Assembly (NCBI GenBank): GCA_009917555.1
Contig: QZDX01000024.1
Location: 1 to 55,541 of the forward strand
Length of the DNA stretch: 55,541 bases
Direction: 5' to 3'
DNA from: a bacterium 1XD21-13
Lineage (GTDB): Bacteria; Bacillota; Clostridia; Lachnospirales; Lachnospiraceae
Shown here: positions 27,199 to 35,625 of the stretch, in pieces
Numbering within the stretch: the first letter of the stretch is position 1
How the letters are laid out: every line of letters begins with the position of its first letter
The notes under the pieces: model-generated
The model's input: the letters and a program-made list of their open reading frames with translations, nothing else
Databases searched by the model: none
What the model was told of the DNA's origin: nothing
Made by a program: the position numbers and the translations under genes

Positions 27199-28074
27199 AT
27201 GTGGATAGCAAATAATTGGAAGGATTATGAGGTTCTGGATACCTCAAAGGGAGAAAAGCTGGAGCGGTGGGGACAGTACATCCTTGTCCGTCCTGACCCG
27301 CAGGTAATATGGAACACTCCCCGGTCCCACAGGGGATGGAAGCAGAAAAACGGCCATTACCACCGCAGCAAAAAGGGCGGCGGGGAGTGGGAATTTTTCA
27401 GTCTGCCCCAGCAGTGGAGTATTAAATACAAGCCCGGCACCCCGGAGACTCTCACCTTTCAGCTAAAGCCCTTCAGTTTTAAGCATACAGGCCTTTTTCC
27501 GGAGCAAGCCGCCAACTGGGACTGGTTCGGGCAAAAAATCCGTTCTGCCGGACGGCCCGTGAAGGTTCTGAACCTTTTTGCATACACAGGAGGGGCCACT
27601 CTGGCCGCTGCCAAGGCCGGAGCCTCTGTCACCCATGTGGATGCCTCCAAGGGCATGGTGGGCTGGGCCAGGGAGAACGCCCGCGCCTCCGGCCTGGAAG
27701 CAGCTCCCATCCGCTGGATTGTGGACGACTGTGTGAAGTTTGTGGAACGGGAAATTCGGCGCGGCAACCACTATGACGCGATTATCATGGACCCTCCCTC
27801 CTACGGCCGGGGTCCAAAGGGGGAGATCTGGAAAATAGAGGATGCGATTTTCCCCCTGATTCAGCTATGCAGTCAGCTTTTAAGCAGAGAACCCTTATTT
27901 TTTCTGGTCAATTCCTATACCACAGGACTGGCACCAGCCGTGCTGACTTACATGCTTGCCGTGGCCCTAAAGCAGTTTGAGGGAACGGTTGATTCTCAGG
28001 AGGTTGGACTTCCCGTATCCTCCACCGGATTGGTGCTTCCCTGCGGTGCAAGCGGACGATGGGAGGCAGAATAA
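27199..28074 (+). CDS. SAM-dependent methyltransferase (RlmI/RlmK-like, RNA type)
   Basis: A 291-residue class I methyltransferase. SAM-binding motif I is LNLFAYTGGATLAAAKAG (about residues 128-145), the acidic loop is THVDASKGMV, and the catalytic-type motif IV is IIMDPPSYGRG. This set is typical of the COG1092 rRNA cytosine/guanine methyltransferases, though the N-terminal PUA domain of RlmI is missing. The second ATG (27199) has better spacing from GAGAGG than the one at 27193. A single gene with its own promoter and terminator. RNA as substrate is inferred from family. Confidence 0.85.
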   Translation: MWIANNWKDYEVLDTSKGEKLERWGQYILVRPDPQVIWNTPRSHRGWKQKNGHYHRSKKGGGEWEFFSLPQQWSIKYKPGTPETLTFQLKPFSFKHTGLFPEQAANWDWFGQKIRSAGRPVKVLNLFAYTGGATLAAAKAGASVTHVDASKGMVGWARENARASGLEAAPIRWIVDDCVKFVEREIRRGNHYDAIIMDPPSYGRGPKGEIWKIEDAIFPLIQLCSQLLSREPLFFLVNSYTTGLAPAVLTYMLAVALKQFEGTVDSQEVGLPVSSTGLVLPCGASGRWEAE

Positions 28075-28111
28075 AAACGCAGAGCTCTTCCCGACATTTC
28101 AGAAAAAAAGA

Positions 28112-28145
28112 GGCTTCCGCCGCTCATGAATGAGCCGCGGAAGCC
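28112..28145. terminator. Bidirectional terminator
   Basis: GGCTTCCGC ... GCGGAAGCC with an inner GCTCAT/ATGAGC stem, between converging genes. The plus-strand downstream side has CTTTTCTT; the minus-strand side has a run of seven U. Confidence 0.85.
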
Positions 28146-28159
28146 CCATCTTTTCTTAC

Positions 28160-28501
28160 TTAATAATAGTATCCACCGCCGTCTATGGCGCTTACAATAG
28201 CCGCACTCATAACAACCGTCATAATAATTGCAAACACAATTGCAATTGCAAAGAAGATGAGATACGCCTTGAAAAAGTTGGATTTGCTCTTCTTTTCCTT
28301 GCTGCTGAAGGCCCACACAAACATCATCACAATGTTGACACAGGGAATGAACATCACAAGCAGTGAGATCATCCACTCTCCCATACTCATAGGCTCTTCC
28401 AGGTTATCCTGAGACGGCTGGTACTGATACTGAAGCTGGGACTGGATACTGGGCTGCTGGGGCTGATACTGGTTTTCGGAATTGTTGTACATATCATCCA
28501 T
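28160..28501 (-). CDS. Small membrane protein with Gln/Tyr-rich N-terminus
   Basis: A 113-residue protein. The first 35 residues are disordered and rich in Gln, Tyr, Pro and Ser. Two hydrophobic helices follow (WMISLLVMFIPCVNIVMMFV and FAIAIVFAIIMTVVMSAAIV) with a Lys-rich loop between them (SSKEKKSKSNFF). It ends GGGYYY. This layout is common in small clostridial membrane proteins of unknown role, sometimes next to DUF2752 genes as here. AGGAGG lies 8 bases before the ATG. Confidence 0.75.
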   Translation of the reverse strand: MDDMYNNSENQYQPQQPSIQSQLQYQYQPSQDNLEEPMSMGEWMISLLVMFIPCVNIVMMFVWAFSSKEKKSKSNFFKAYLIFFAIAIVFAIIMTVVMSAAIVSAIDGGGYYY

Positions 28502-28670
28502 AATGTTTTCCTCCTCTTACTCTTGGGCATTCCCTGAATGTTTTACTGCAAAGCAGGCAGAATAGCACTGTCAGGAATACGCCGGTTATTCTCAAAGATT
28601 CTGCTTTAGTGTATCACTTTTTCTTCGTTCCTGCAACTTTTTCAGCCAATTTCCTTGTATTCTCCTGCTT

Positions 28671-29066
28671 TTACCAGCTGCGAAGCTCTGCCGGAAATCC
28701 AAAGCAGATTCGGCAGGCATACAGCACAATGGTCCCTAGAAGAAGCATCACCAGCAGAACCGTAAGCATACGGGGCTTTTTATCCAGCAGATACCGGTTA
28801 ATTCCAAATAGAATCCCCAGCAAAATCCAGCCATAGACCAGCGGCTGCAGCTGCCAGGCCTGCTGCCAATGCCCTGTCAGCACCAAAACAAAAGCCCTGG
28901 TCATACCACAGCCCGGACATGGCAGATGTAGAAAAATCATCATCGGGCAAAACTGTCCAAACAGCAGATGCACCGTCACATAGTAAATGGCAATCCCCAA
29001 AAGGGCATAGCGCAAATCATAGATATCCCTCCCAAGACGCCGAAGTCCTGTACGAATTCTCTCCAT
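28671..29066 (-). CDS. DUF2752 family membrane protein
   Basis: A 131-residue protein with three hydrophobic segments and the family hallmark CPGCGMTRAF after the first loop, followed by a short hydrophilic turn (TGHWQQAWQLQP). The two Cys could bind metal or form a disulphide. Function is unknown. It is 170 bases upstream of the preceding small membrane protein and may be cotranscribed with it. Confidence 0.82.
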   Translation of the reverse strand: MERIRTGLRRLGRDIYDLRYALLGIAIYYVTVHLLFGQFCPMMIFLHLPCPGCGMTRAFVLVLTGHWQQAWQLQPLVYGWILLGILFGINRYLLDKKPRMLTVLLVMLLLGTIVLYACRICFGFPAELRSW

Positions 29067-29092
29067 ACCGCCTCACCTTCTTTACATGGAGT

Positions 29093-29138
29093 AGAAAAAG
29101 AAGGACTGCCTCCACGACAGTCCCTCGGTTCTTTTTCT
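29093..29138 (-). terminator. Terminator after the aldolase gene
   Basis: GGACTG ... CAGTCC stem extended by AGAAAAAGAA / TTCTTTTTCT, giving a U-rich 3' tail on the minus strand. Confidence 0.85.
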
Positions 29139-29152
29139 ATGCTGCTTTAAGC

Positions 29153-30091
29153 TTAAGCTTTGCCTGCGCTGCCCAGTACGTCTTTGATCTTATGAGCAAC
29201 AACATCCTTCACGTTGGCACGTGCAACGGTCAGATACTGTCTCGGATCGAAGTAATCCGGATGCTCCTGCATCACCTGACGGATACCTGCGGTCAGACCC
29301 AGACGAAGGTCAGAGTCAATGTTGATCTTGCAGACAGCAGATCTTGCTGCCTCACGAAGCTGCTCCTCCGGAACACCGATGGCATCCTTCAATGCACCGC
29401 CATTCTCGTTGATAATCTTTACATACTCCTGCGGAACGGAAGATGCACCATGAAGAACAATCGGGAAGCCGGGAATTCTCTTCTCAATCTCATGGAGAAT
29501 GTCAAAACGAAGCTGGGGCTTTGTACCCGGTTTGAACTTGAATGCACCATGGCTTGTACCAATGGCAATTGCAAGAGAGTCAACACCTGTCTTGGTAACG
29601 AACTCTTCCACTTCATCCGGCTGTGTATAGGAGGAATCCTCATCAGATACCTTCACATCATCCTCGATGCCTGCCAGCTTACCAAGCTCAGCCTCTACCA
29701 CTGCGCCGTGAGCATGTGCGTACTCAACAACCTTCTTTGTAATTTCAATATTCTCCTCGAAAGGATACTTGGAAGCATCAATCATAACGGAGGAGAAACC
29801 GCCGTCTACACAGGACTTGCAGATCTCAAAATCTGCGCCGTGATCCAGATGCAGAGCAATCGGGATGTTCGGATTCTCAATGATCGCTGCCTCAACTAAC
29901 TTGGTCAGATAGGTATGGTTTGCATACTTTCTGGCTCCTGCGGATACCTGCAGGATAATGGGGGAGTTCAGTTCGCCGGCTGCCTCTGTGATAGCCTGTA
30001 CGATCTCCATGTTGTTCACGTTGAAAGCACCAATTGCGTAGCCGCCTTCATATGCTTTCTTAAACATTTCTGTTGTTGTTACTAAAGCCAT
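29153..30091 (-). CDS. fba: Class II fructose-1,6-bisphosphate aldolase
   Basis: A 312-residue zinc-dependent aldolase that splits fructose-1,6-bisphosphate into two triose phosphates. Zinc and active-site motifs are visible: ALHLDHGAD, VEAELGKLAG, GTSHGAFKFK and VLHGASSVP. The ATG at 30091 (MALVTTTEMF) follows GAGGAT; the five-codon upstream extension is discarded. It has its own promoter and terminator, which fits the constitutive glycolytic enzyme. It could also handle tagatose-1,6-bisphosphate with the GatZ-like protein in this window, but nothing in the sequence proves it. Confidence 0.95.
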   Translation of the reverse strand: MALVTTTEMFKKAYEGGYAIGAFNVNNMEIVQAITEAAGELNSPIILQVSAGARKYANHTYLTKLVEAAIIENPNIPIALHLDHGADFEICKSCVDGGFSSVMIDASKYPFEENIEITKKVVEYAHAHGAVVEAELGKLAGIEDDVKVSDEDSSYTQPDEVEEFVTKTGVDSLAIAIGTSHGAFKFKPGTKPQLRFDILHEIEKRIPGFPIVLHGASSVPQEYVKIINENGGALKDAIGVPEEQLREAARSAVCKINIDSDLRLGLTAGIRQVMQEHPDYFDPRQYLTVARANVKDVVAHKIKDVLGSAGKA

Positions 30092-30134
30092 TGTTATCAT
30101 CCTCACTTTTTATGAAATTTTAACGGTTATAGCT

Positions 30135-30163
30135 AGTATACTACAAATTGGAAAATTCATCAA
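30135..30163 (-). promoter_or_regulatory. Promoter of fba
   Basis: Minus strand TTGATG, 17-base spacer, TATACT, about 40 bases before the start codon. Confidence 0.75.
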
Positions 30164-30221
30164 CGTAGAATTATATTTTTTTCTAAAAACCTTCTGGACT
30201 TCCCCCTCACTTTATGATACG

Positions 30222-30252
30222 TTGTTTAATAGGCATAGTATCAAACTATTAT
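30222..30252 (+). promoter_or_regulatory. Possible promoter of the PurF-like gene
   Basis: TTGTTT, 19-base spacer, TATTAT on the plus strand, 21 bases before the start codon. The spacing is long, so this is tentative. Confidence 0.4.
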
Positions 30253-30273
30253 ATATGAATAAAGGAGAATTCT

Positions 30274-31683
30274 ATGGGTGGATTTTTTGGAGTTGCTTCC
30301 AAAAGCGACTGTTTATTTGACTTATTTTTCGGAGTAGATTACCATTCCCATCTTGGAACACGCCGGGGTGGTATGGCTGTGTACGGGGATAAAAAAGGGT
30401 TTGATCGAGCTATCCATAACATTGAAAATACACCATTTCGGACAAAATTTGATAAAGATATGAGGGAGATGAAGGGCCATCTGGGAATCGGCTGCATTTC
30501 CGACTATGAGCCCCAGCCTCTGATAGTCCGCTCTCATCACGGCACCTTTGCCATTACAACCGTTGGCCGTATCAACAATACGGAGAAAATCACGGACTTA
30601 ATTTTTAAAAACGGGCATGCACATTTTCTGGAAATGAGCGGCGGAGACATCAATCCTACGGAGCTGGTAGCCGCTATCATCAATCAGAAGCTCAATCTCA
30701 TTGAGGGTATTCGATACGCCCAGGAGCTCATTGACGGTTCCATGACCTTTCTGCTTATGACGCCAAAGGGCATCTATGCGGCGCGGGATAAGATGGGCCG
30801 CACCCCCGTTGTCATCGGCCAGAAGGAGGATGCTTTTTGTGTATCCTTTGAGGACTTTGCTTATCTCAATCTGGGCTATTCAAGCTATAAGGAGCTTGGG
30901 CCCGGCGAGGTGGCGGTTGTCACTCCCGACGGCGTGGAGACACTGGTACAGCCGGGAAAGGATATGAAGATCTGTACCTTCCTCTGGGTTTACTACGGCT
31001 ATCCCTCCAGCTCCTACCAGGGCGTCAGCGTGGAGCAGATGCGCTACAACTGCGGCGCTAAGATGGCCGAGAGAGACACCGTAAGGCCCGATACCGTAGC
31101 CGGCGTTCCCGATTCCGGAATCGCTCATGCCGTAGGCTATTCCAACGCATCCGGAATTCCCTTCACACGGCCTTTTATCAAGTATACCCCTACCTGGCCC
31201 CGTTCCTTTATGCCCACCATTCAGAGCAAGCGGAACCTGATTGCCAAGATGAAGCTTTTGCCGGTACATGAGCTGATTGACGGGAAGAGTCTGCTGCTCA
31301 TTGACGATTCTATTGTCCGGGGAACCCAGCTTGGAGAAACCACGGAGTTCCTATATCAGAGCGGTGCAAAGGAGGTCCATATCCGTCCCGCCTGCCCGCC
31401 CATTCTCTTTGGCTGTAAGTACTTGAATTTTTCCCGTTCCTCCTCCGAGATGGATCTCATTGCCAGAAGGGTGATTGAGAAACTGGAGGGCGGTCCTGTG
31501 ACGGATGAGGTTCTTCAGGAATACGCAAATCCGGAAACAGGAAAATACGAGCAGATGCTGGAGGAAATCCGCAAGCAGCTGAACTTCACTTCTCTGCGTT
31601 ATAACCGTCTGGATGATATGATCGAAGCAACAGGACTTCCTGCGGAAAAGCTCTGCACCTATTGCTGGAACGGAAAGGAATAG
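30274..31683 (+). CDS. Amidophosphoribosyltransferase-like protein lacking the N-terminal Cys
   Basis: A 469-residue homologue of PurF, the first enzyme of purine synthesis. The N-terminal Ntn glutaminase fold is recognisable (VDYHSHLGTRRGGMAVY), as is the phosphoribosyltransferase PRPP loop LLLIDDSIVRGTQ near residue 345. Cys residues in PACPPILFGC and a terminal CTYC match the positions that hold the FeS cluster in Bacillus-type PurF. However, the protein begins MGGFFG, whereas active PurF exposes Cys2 as the glutaminase nucleophile. AAAGGAG lies 6 bases before this ATG, so the start is firm. It cannot hydrolyse glutamine in the usual way; it may use free ammonia, or serve another role. Confidence 0.88.
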   Translation: MGGFFGVASKSDCLFDLFFGVDYHSHLGTRRGGMAVYGDKKGFDRAIHNIENTPFRTKFDKDMREMKGHLGIGCISDYEPQPLIVRSHHGTFAITTVGRINNTEKITDLIFKNGHAHFLEMSGGDINPTELVAAIINQKLNLIEGIRYAQELIDGSMTFLLMTPKGIYAARDKMGRTPVVIGQKEDAFCVSFEDFAYLNLGYSSYKELGPGEVAVVTPDGVETLVQPGKDMKICTFLWVYYGYPSSSYQGVSVEQMRYNCGAKMAERDTVRPDTVAGVPDSGIAHAVGYSNASGIPFTRPFIKYTPTWPRSFMPTIQSKRNLIAKMKLLPVHELIDGKSLLLIDDSIVRGTQLGETTEFLYQSGAKEVHIRPACPPILFGCKYLNFSRSSSEMDLIARRVIEKLEGGPVTDEVLQEYANPETGKYEQMLEEIRKQLNFTSLRYNRLDDMIEATGLPAEKLCTYCWNGKE

Positions 31684-31709
31684 CTCTCTCATAAATAAAG
31701 TCAGCAAAA

Positions 31710-31733
31710 GGGCTGCCGCAATTGCGGCAGCCC
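31710..31733. terminator. Bidirectional terminator
   Basis: GGGCTGCCGCAA and its exact complement TTGCGGCAGCCC form a 24-base perfect palindrome between the converging PurF-like and HAD genes. Confidence 0.8.
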
Positions 31734-31745
31734 CTCTGTGGGATT

Positions 31746-32251
31746 TCAGTTCCTTAACCACTCAAAGTCAAATTCCGTAAAATCACGGATACAGTAAGCG
31801 GCTCCTGTGCGAATCAATTCAGGATGGACAGAATCAATTCCAATACCTATCACGTTTCCTGCATTATTTTCTCTTGCATAGCTAATTGCGCTTATGCTGT
31901 CTTCGATCACAATACATTCAGAAAGCGTCGTCCCCAATCTTCTGGCAGCTTCTACCTGCATCTCTCCCTTATTCGCATATGCACCGTCATCATAGACGCA
32001 CATATCACGTTCAAACCACTGTTCCAGATGAAAGGTATGGAAATAAAAATCCATATTATCCTTTATGGAGGCCGTGGCAAGCGTATAAGGAATCTGCTGT
32101 TCCTTTAAGTCCTGGAACAGTTTTACGGCTCCTGCTGTCAGATGTACCTTATCCGGATAATTGTTACAGATGTCCCGGTAAACCGCTTCCTTGTGGAAGC
32201 ATGTGTCAAAAAAAGCGTACCATTAAAATCAAAGATAACTGCCTGTTTCAT
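31746..32251 (-). pseudogene. HAD family hydrolase (beta-phosphoglucomutase-like), frameshifted
   Basis: The gene starts at the ATG at 32251 with MKQAVIFDFNGTLF, the HAD nucleophile motif. A run of seven A (32208-32214; T on the coding strand) appears one base short. Adding one base restores FFDTCFHKEAVYRDIC and continues without interruption through SIKDNMDFYFHTFHLEQWF to the C-terminal ECIVIEDSISAISYA motif. The last 102 residues remain open. It is the last gene of the PTS locus, 9 bases after the IID gene, where sugar-phosphate phosphatases are common. The lesion is either a true mutation or a homopolymer sequencing error. The other lesions in this locus favour decay. Confidence 0.8.
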
Positions 32252-32260
32252 CTTCTATGT

Positions 32261-33085
32261 TTAGAAGATTCCTACGAGAGCTCCCAGAAGACCAACTACC
32301 AGCAGCATACCAATACATGCAACCGGAGTCCAGCCCTTCTTCTTAATGAGGAAGTAAAGGCCCAGTGTAATGGTCAGCGGAATCAGCTTCGGAAGAATAC
32401 CATCCAAAATACTCTGGATGATAATGGGGCTCTCTCCATTGGGAATTTCAAGCGCGATGGTTGTTCCGCCATAGTTGGAGGTCAGTGTACCTACAACAAA
32501 CACGCCAAGCATGGAAGTCGCACGCGTAAATTCCTTTGCATTAGCCGTCAGCATTTCAATTGCCTTGGAGCCCAGCTTATAGGACCAGTTCATCAGCCAG
32601 AAACGGATTCCAAACTGCACTACGTTAAAAATCAGCAGGAACAAAATGGGGCCGGCCAGTGAACCGTTAATGGCCATATTCGATGTAATACCTGCCGTAA
32701 TCGGCACCAGGGTGAACCAGAAAATGGCATCGCCGATACCACCAAGGGGGCCCATAGCCGCTACACGCACAGAACGAATCAAATTGATGTCGGCCTTCTG
32801 CTGCTCCATGGATAATACAATACCCATTACAAAGGTTACCGGGAAAGGATGAGTATCGAAAAACTCCAGGTTATGCTGCATGGAAAGCTGCAGATCTTCC
32901 TCGTTATCACCATGAATCTTTTCAAGACCTGGAAGAATACAATACAGCCATCCTGCGGCCTGCATTCTCTCGTAGTTGAAGGATGCCTGCAGATTCAGGG
33001 AACGCCATACCATCTTATTCAAGGTTTTCTTATCCAACGGCTGAGCCGGTGTCAGATTATTATACTGTGTTGCATTAGATGCCAT
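32261..33085 (-). CDS. PTS mannose/sorbose-family IID component (AgaD-like)
   Basis: A 274-residue membrane component of the mannose-type phosphotransferase system, which with IIC forms the sugar channel. Family marks: LNLQASFNYERMQAAGWLYC near residue 30, MGIVLSMEQQKADI and SVRVAAMGPLGGIGDAIFW in the middle, and a helical anchor at the C-terminus. The ATG at 33085 follows GGAGGTGACGAGG and overlaps the IIC stop by 11 bases. It is the only apparently intact membrane PTS gene here. Its partners are broken, so it is probably non-functional in practice. Confidence 0.9.
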   Translation of the reverse strand: MASNATQYNNLTPAQPLDKKTLNKMVWRSLNLQASFNYERMQAAGWLYCILPGLEKIHGDNEEDLQLSMQHNLEFFDTHPFPVTFVMGIVLSMEQQKADINLIRSVRVAAMGPLGGIGDAIFWFTLVPITAGITSNMAINGSLAGPILFLLIFNVVQFGIRFWLMNWSYKLGSKAIEMLTANAKEFTRATSMLGVFVVGTLTSNYGGTTIALEIPNGESPIIIQSILDGILPKLIPLTITLGLYFLIKKKGWTPVACIGMLLVVGLLGALVGIF

Positions 33086-33880
33086 CCTCGTCACCTCCAT
33101 TTCCATTTCCTGCATTCTGCTTGATAGCTACGCGTGTCTGGAAATCCTTCAGAGCAATTGCGATTCCTACAAATGCAATAAGAAGCAGGGCCGAACCGGA
33201 AAGCTCCGGAATATATCCAATCACAGTTGCGATTGCAAAACCTACAAAGTAGATACCCCACAGGTCATTGGAAAGCATAATGCGAAGCAGGATAGCAAAA
33301 CCAACAAAACGCATCATTCCACCTGCGGCTCCAAGGCCTCTCATAACCCAATCAAAGTCCTGAGACAGCTTATCAAGCGTTGCTCCAAGAGCGCTTCCAC
33401 CGACAAGGCCGGCCACACATACAACCGCAAACAGGAGTCCCAAGGCTCCCATTGCCAAATAATTCAGGCGAACAATTCCCTTTGTATCACCCTTCTCAGC
33501 CATCTTGTCTGCGGAAGACATAACCGGTGACATAACAGTGAACAGCAAGGTTACCATATACTGTCCAATCAATGCGAAGGGCACTGCCAAACCAACAGCC
33601 GCCGTTGTTTCAAGTCCGGAAGAAATGGCGAACACGGTTGCCATAATTCCGCCGATAACTGCATTAGGAGGCTGAGCACCACCGACCGGCATGTTACCGA
33701 TTGTCATTAACTGATATGTACCACCTACAACCAGGCCGGTATGCAGATCGCCGAGGATGGCGCCCACAACCGCACCGGTTACGATAGGCTGATACAGAGA
33801 TTCCAAAAGATCGAACTGGTCGATGGCCACGATAAATGCCCATACGCCGACCAGAAGAATTTGAATTCATTAAATTCCAT
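33075..33880 (-). pseudogene. PTS mannose/sorbose-family IIC component (AgaC-like), frameshift at codon 5
   Basis: From about residue 6 the reading frame gives a full IIC protein (IQILLVGVWAFIVAIDQFDL, then VVGAILGDLHTGLVVGGTYQ and GGAQPPNAVIGG). This frame has no ATG at its beginning; two stops precede it. The ATG at 33880 with AAAGGAG upstream gives MEFNE in a different frame. One extra base near 33862-33868 would join them into MEFNEIQILLVGVW, the expected N-terminus. So a one-base deletion has separated start and body. A GTG at 33830 could still yield a protein lacking the first helix. Confidence 0.75.
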
Positions 33881-33922
33881 GATTTATACAATCTCCTTTC
33901 CCATAATAATCCAACGGGTTAC

Positions 33923-34135
33923 TTATTTGAACAACTTTTCAATGTTCTCTGCAGCCTCAGTAGGAACTCTCCGAATTTCAAGCTCCACACCAAGTTCCCG
34001 CAGCTTTGCAAAGGCAGCTACATCACTGTCGTCCACAGCTACAGAGCCTGCAGCCTGACGCTTGCCGTCTGCCATATGCATATTACCGATATTCACTTTT
34101 TTGATCGGCACACCGCCCTCCACAAGTGTCAGCAC
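33923..34135 (-). pseudogene. PTS IIB component (AgaB-like), C-terminal half
   Basis: Seventy codons reading VLTLVEGGVPIKKVNIGNMH, then the rest of a mannose-family IIB protein to its natural C-terminus. The N-terminal half is missing here and is found on the opposite strand at 35626-35881, ending exactly at the residue preceding this fragment. The break coincides with the left end of the inversion. Confidence 0.88.
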
Positions 34136-34447
34136 GATGAATATCGGCGTAAGTATGAACTGGATCTGATTAAAGAAATGAGTCCGGAGAGAAAGAAAAA
34201 TCGTATTCTGGCAGTTATGAATACCCCCTGTGAGGAGGCCAAGAGTCTGGTAGATTATACCTTGGAGTTTAGCATCGGACAGTCTATGGAAAATGTAGTT
34301 CTGGGATTTGCCTATATCCTGTTTGCCCAGATCCTTGCGGTGTTAAAATCCCTGTCTCTGGGCATCACACCGGACAATCCCTGCCCCACAGGAGAGGTGA
34401 ACCGGGTAGTGGAGGGTGTAACCCTGTATCCCTATACTTTAAAATAA
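34136..34447 (+). pseudogene. AgaS-like SIS-domain sugar isomerase/deaminase, C-terminal part
   Basis: An open frame of 103 codons (DEYRRKYELDLIKEMSPER to GVTLYPYTLK) with no start codon of its own. It matches the last quarter of AgaS-type SIS proteins (GQSMENVVLGFAYILFAQIL). The rest of the gene lies inverted at 35882-36616 on the minus strand and ends at the Asp that precedes this fragment. Confidence 0.85.
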
Positions 34448-34513
34448 TTTTTGCCGAAGCGACTTTACCCTTTAGTGCTATCGCGCAACGATTTAAAATA
34501 GGAGGAAAAGAAC

Positions 34514-34765
34514 ATGGTAGGTTTGTTGATTACCGGGCATGGCCATTTTGCAACAGAACTTGGATCCACCCTGAAATTGATTACTGGCAACACAGAGAAC
34601 ATTGCAGGCTCCATTCTTCCCATGCTGATTGAGGGCTCTATGATGATGGGAGCCTTTGACTCACCCCTTGATATGGCAGAGTCATTGATTCCCACCGGAA
34701 AGGATTATATCATTCGGTTTGAGCTTGCGGCTCATGAGGATCATTCGGAAGATGATGGAATCTAA
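34514..34765 (+). pseudogene. PTS mannose-family IIA component with internal deletion
   Basis: An 83-codon frame whose first 32 residues (MVGLLITGHGHFATELGSTL...) are the N-terminus of a mannose-family IIA protein, including the phosphorylatable His in the ITGHGHFA context. It then jumps to LPMLIEGSMMMGAF and the C-terminal GKDYIIRFEL. About 55-60 central residues, including the region expected to carry the GGSPF-type loop, are missing without loss of frame. Family members are about 140 residues. A good ribosome site (GGAGG) precedes it. It lies inside the inverted segment. Confidence 0.75.
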
Positions 34766-34796
34766 AGCTTGAGTGAGAGATATTAGGAGGCAAATG

Positions 34797-35084
34797 ATGA
34801 GTATAAACTGGGAAGTGGTTGGCTGGACCTGTATTACTTTGGCAGTGATCATGGGAATCATTGGTTTGATTCTCAGCATTATTTCCGCCAAGAATATGCG
34901 GAAGCGCAGAGAGGATCTGGGAACGATTCATACGGAGCTGAAGATTGGAAGCAAGATTATGTTTGCCGGAGGAATCTATGGAAAGGTAGTGGGAATAGAG
35001 GGTGAAATCGTAAACGTAGAGGCGGCCAAGAGTACGGTCATTCAAATTTCCAGGTATGCCATTCAGTCCATGGCTGATTCATAG
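34797..35084 (+). CDS. YajC-like preprotein translocase subunit protein
   Basis: A 95-residue protein with one N-terminal transmembrane helix (WTCITLAVIMGIIGLILSII) and a small soluble domain (ELKIGSKIMFAGGIYGKVVG) that matches YajC, the SecDF-associated protein. YajC-like genes often accompany mannose-type PTS operons in clostridia, where their role is unclear. AGGAGG lies 6 bases before the ATG. It sits within the inverted segment and appears intact. Confidence 0.75.
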   Translation: MSINWEVVGWTCITLAVIMGIIGLILSIISAKNMRKRREDLGTIHTELKIGSKIMFAGGIYGKVVGIEGEIVNVEAAKSTVIQISRYAIQSMADS

Positions 35085-35104
35085 GTACAAATAAAAAATG
35101 TCGT

Positions 35105-35152
35105 AAAAAAGGCCCGCGGCAGGGAAGAAGAACCCCTTGCCGCGGACCTTTT
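35105..35152. terminator. Bidirectional terminator inside the inversion
   Basis: GGCCCGCGGCAGGG pairs with CCCTTGCCGCGGACC. A run of six A precedes it and TTTT follows, so it serves both the YajC-like and AraC-like genes. Confidence 0.75.
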
Positions 35153-35168
35153 GCGTATGTATTCCTTT

Positions 35169-35613
35169 TTAAAGCTTATAAAGAGTTTTGGAATATTCGC
35201 CGGGGGCCATTCCATACTTTTGGGTAAAGGCTCTGGAAAAGTAATGAATGGAATTAAAGCCCAGCATAAGAGCGATCTCGCTTATGGTATATTTTCCTTC
35301 ACAGATCATTTGGCGGCTGGTCTCCAGCTTTAGCTCGTTGATATACTTCTTGGGAGACTGCTCCATATTTTCCTTAAATAAAATCTGCAGAGAGGAGCGG
35401 GGCAGGGAAAACTTTTGGCAAATTTCCGCTATGGTAATGGGAATCGTGAATGGTCTCATCAATATAAGCCAGAATTTTTTCCAGAAGCTCATCCTGGTAA
35501 TGCTGCCTTGCCTCCGTTGCAGGCCATTCGTTCTTTTTGCCGATAAATATGGACTGCAGGAGACGGACAATGGTTTCCATATTAAAAATAATGCAGAGAA
35601 GAATCATTATCAA
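35169..35613 (-). pseudogene. AraC family regulator remnant
   Basis: The C-terminal double helix-turn-helix is clear (TIAEICQKFSLPRSSLQILF, then TISEIALMLGFNSIHYFSRA). The linker before it (ELLEKILAYIDETIHD) is in another frame; the switch is near 35439-35445, where one extra base separates them. The N-terminal ligand domain (normally about 150 residues) is absent: the fragment runs straight into the ribosome site of the IIB gene. It probably once controlled the GalNAc PTS locus. Confidence 0.8.
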
Positions 35614-35625
35614 GGAGGGAGTATT

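Noticed and set aside
29153-30091. Catalytic tagatose-bisphosphate aldolase (KbaY/GatY)
   Set aside because: The gene stands apart with its own promoter and terminator and reads as an ordinary glycolytic class II aldolase; a role with the GatZ-like protein cannot be shown.
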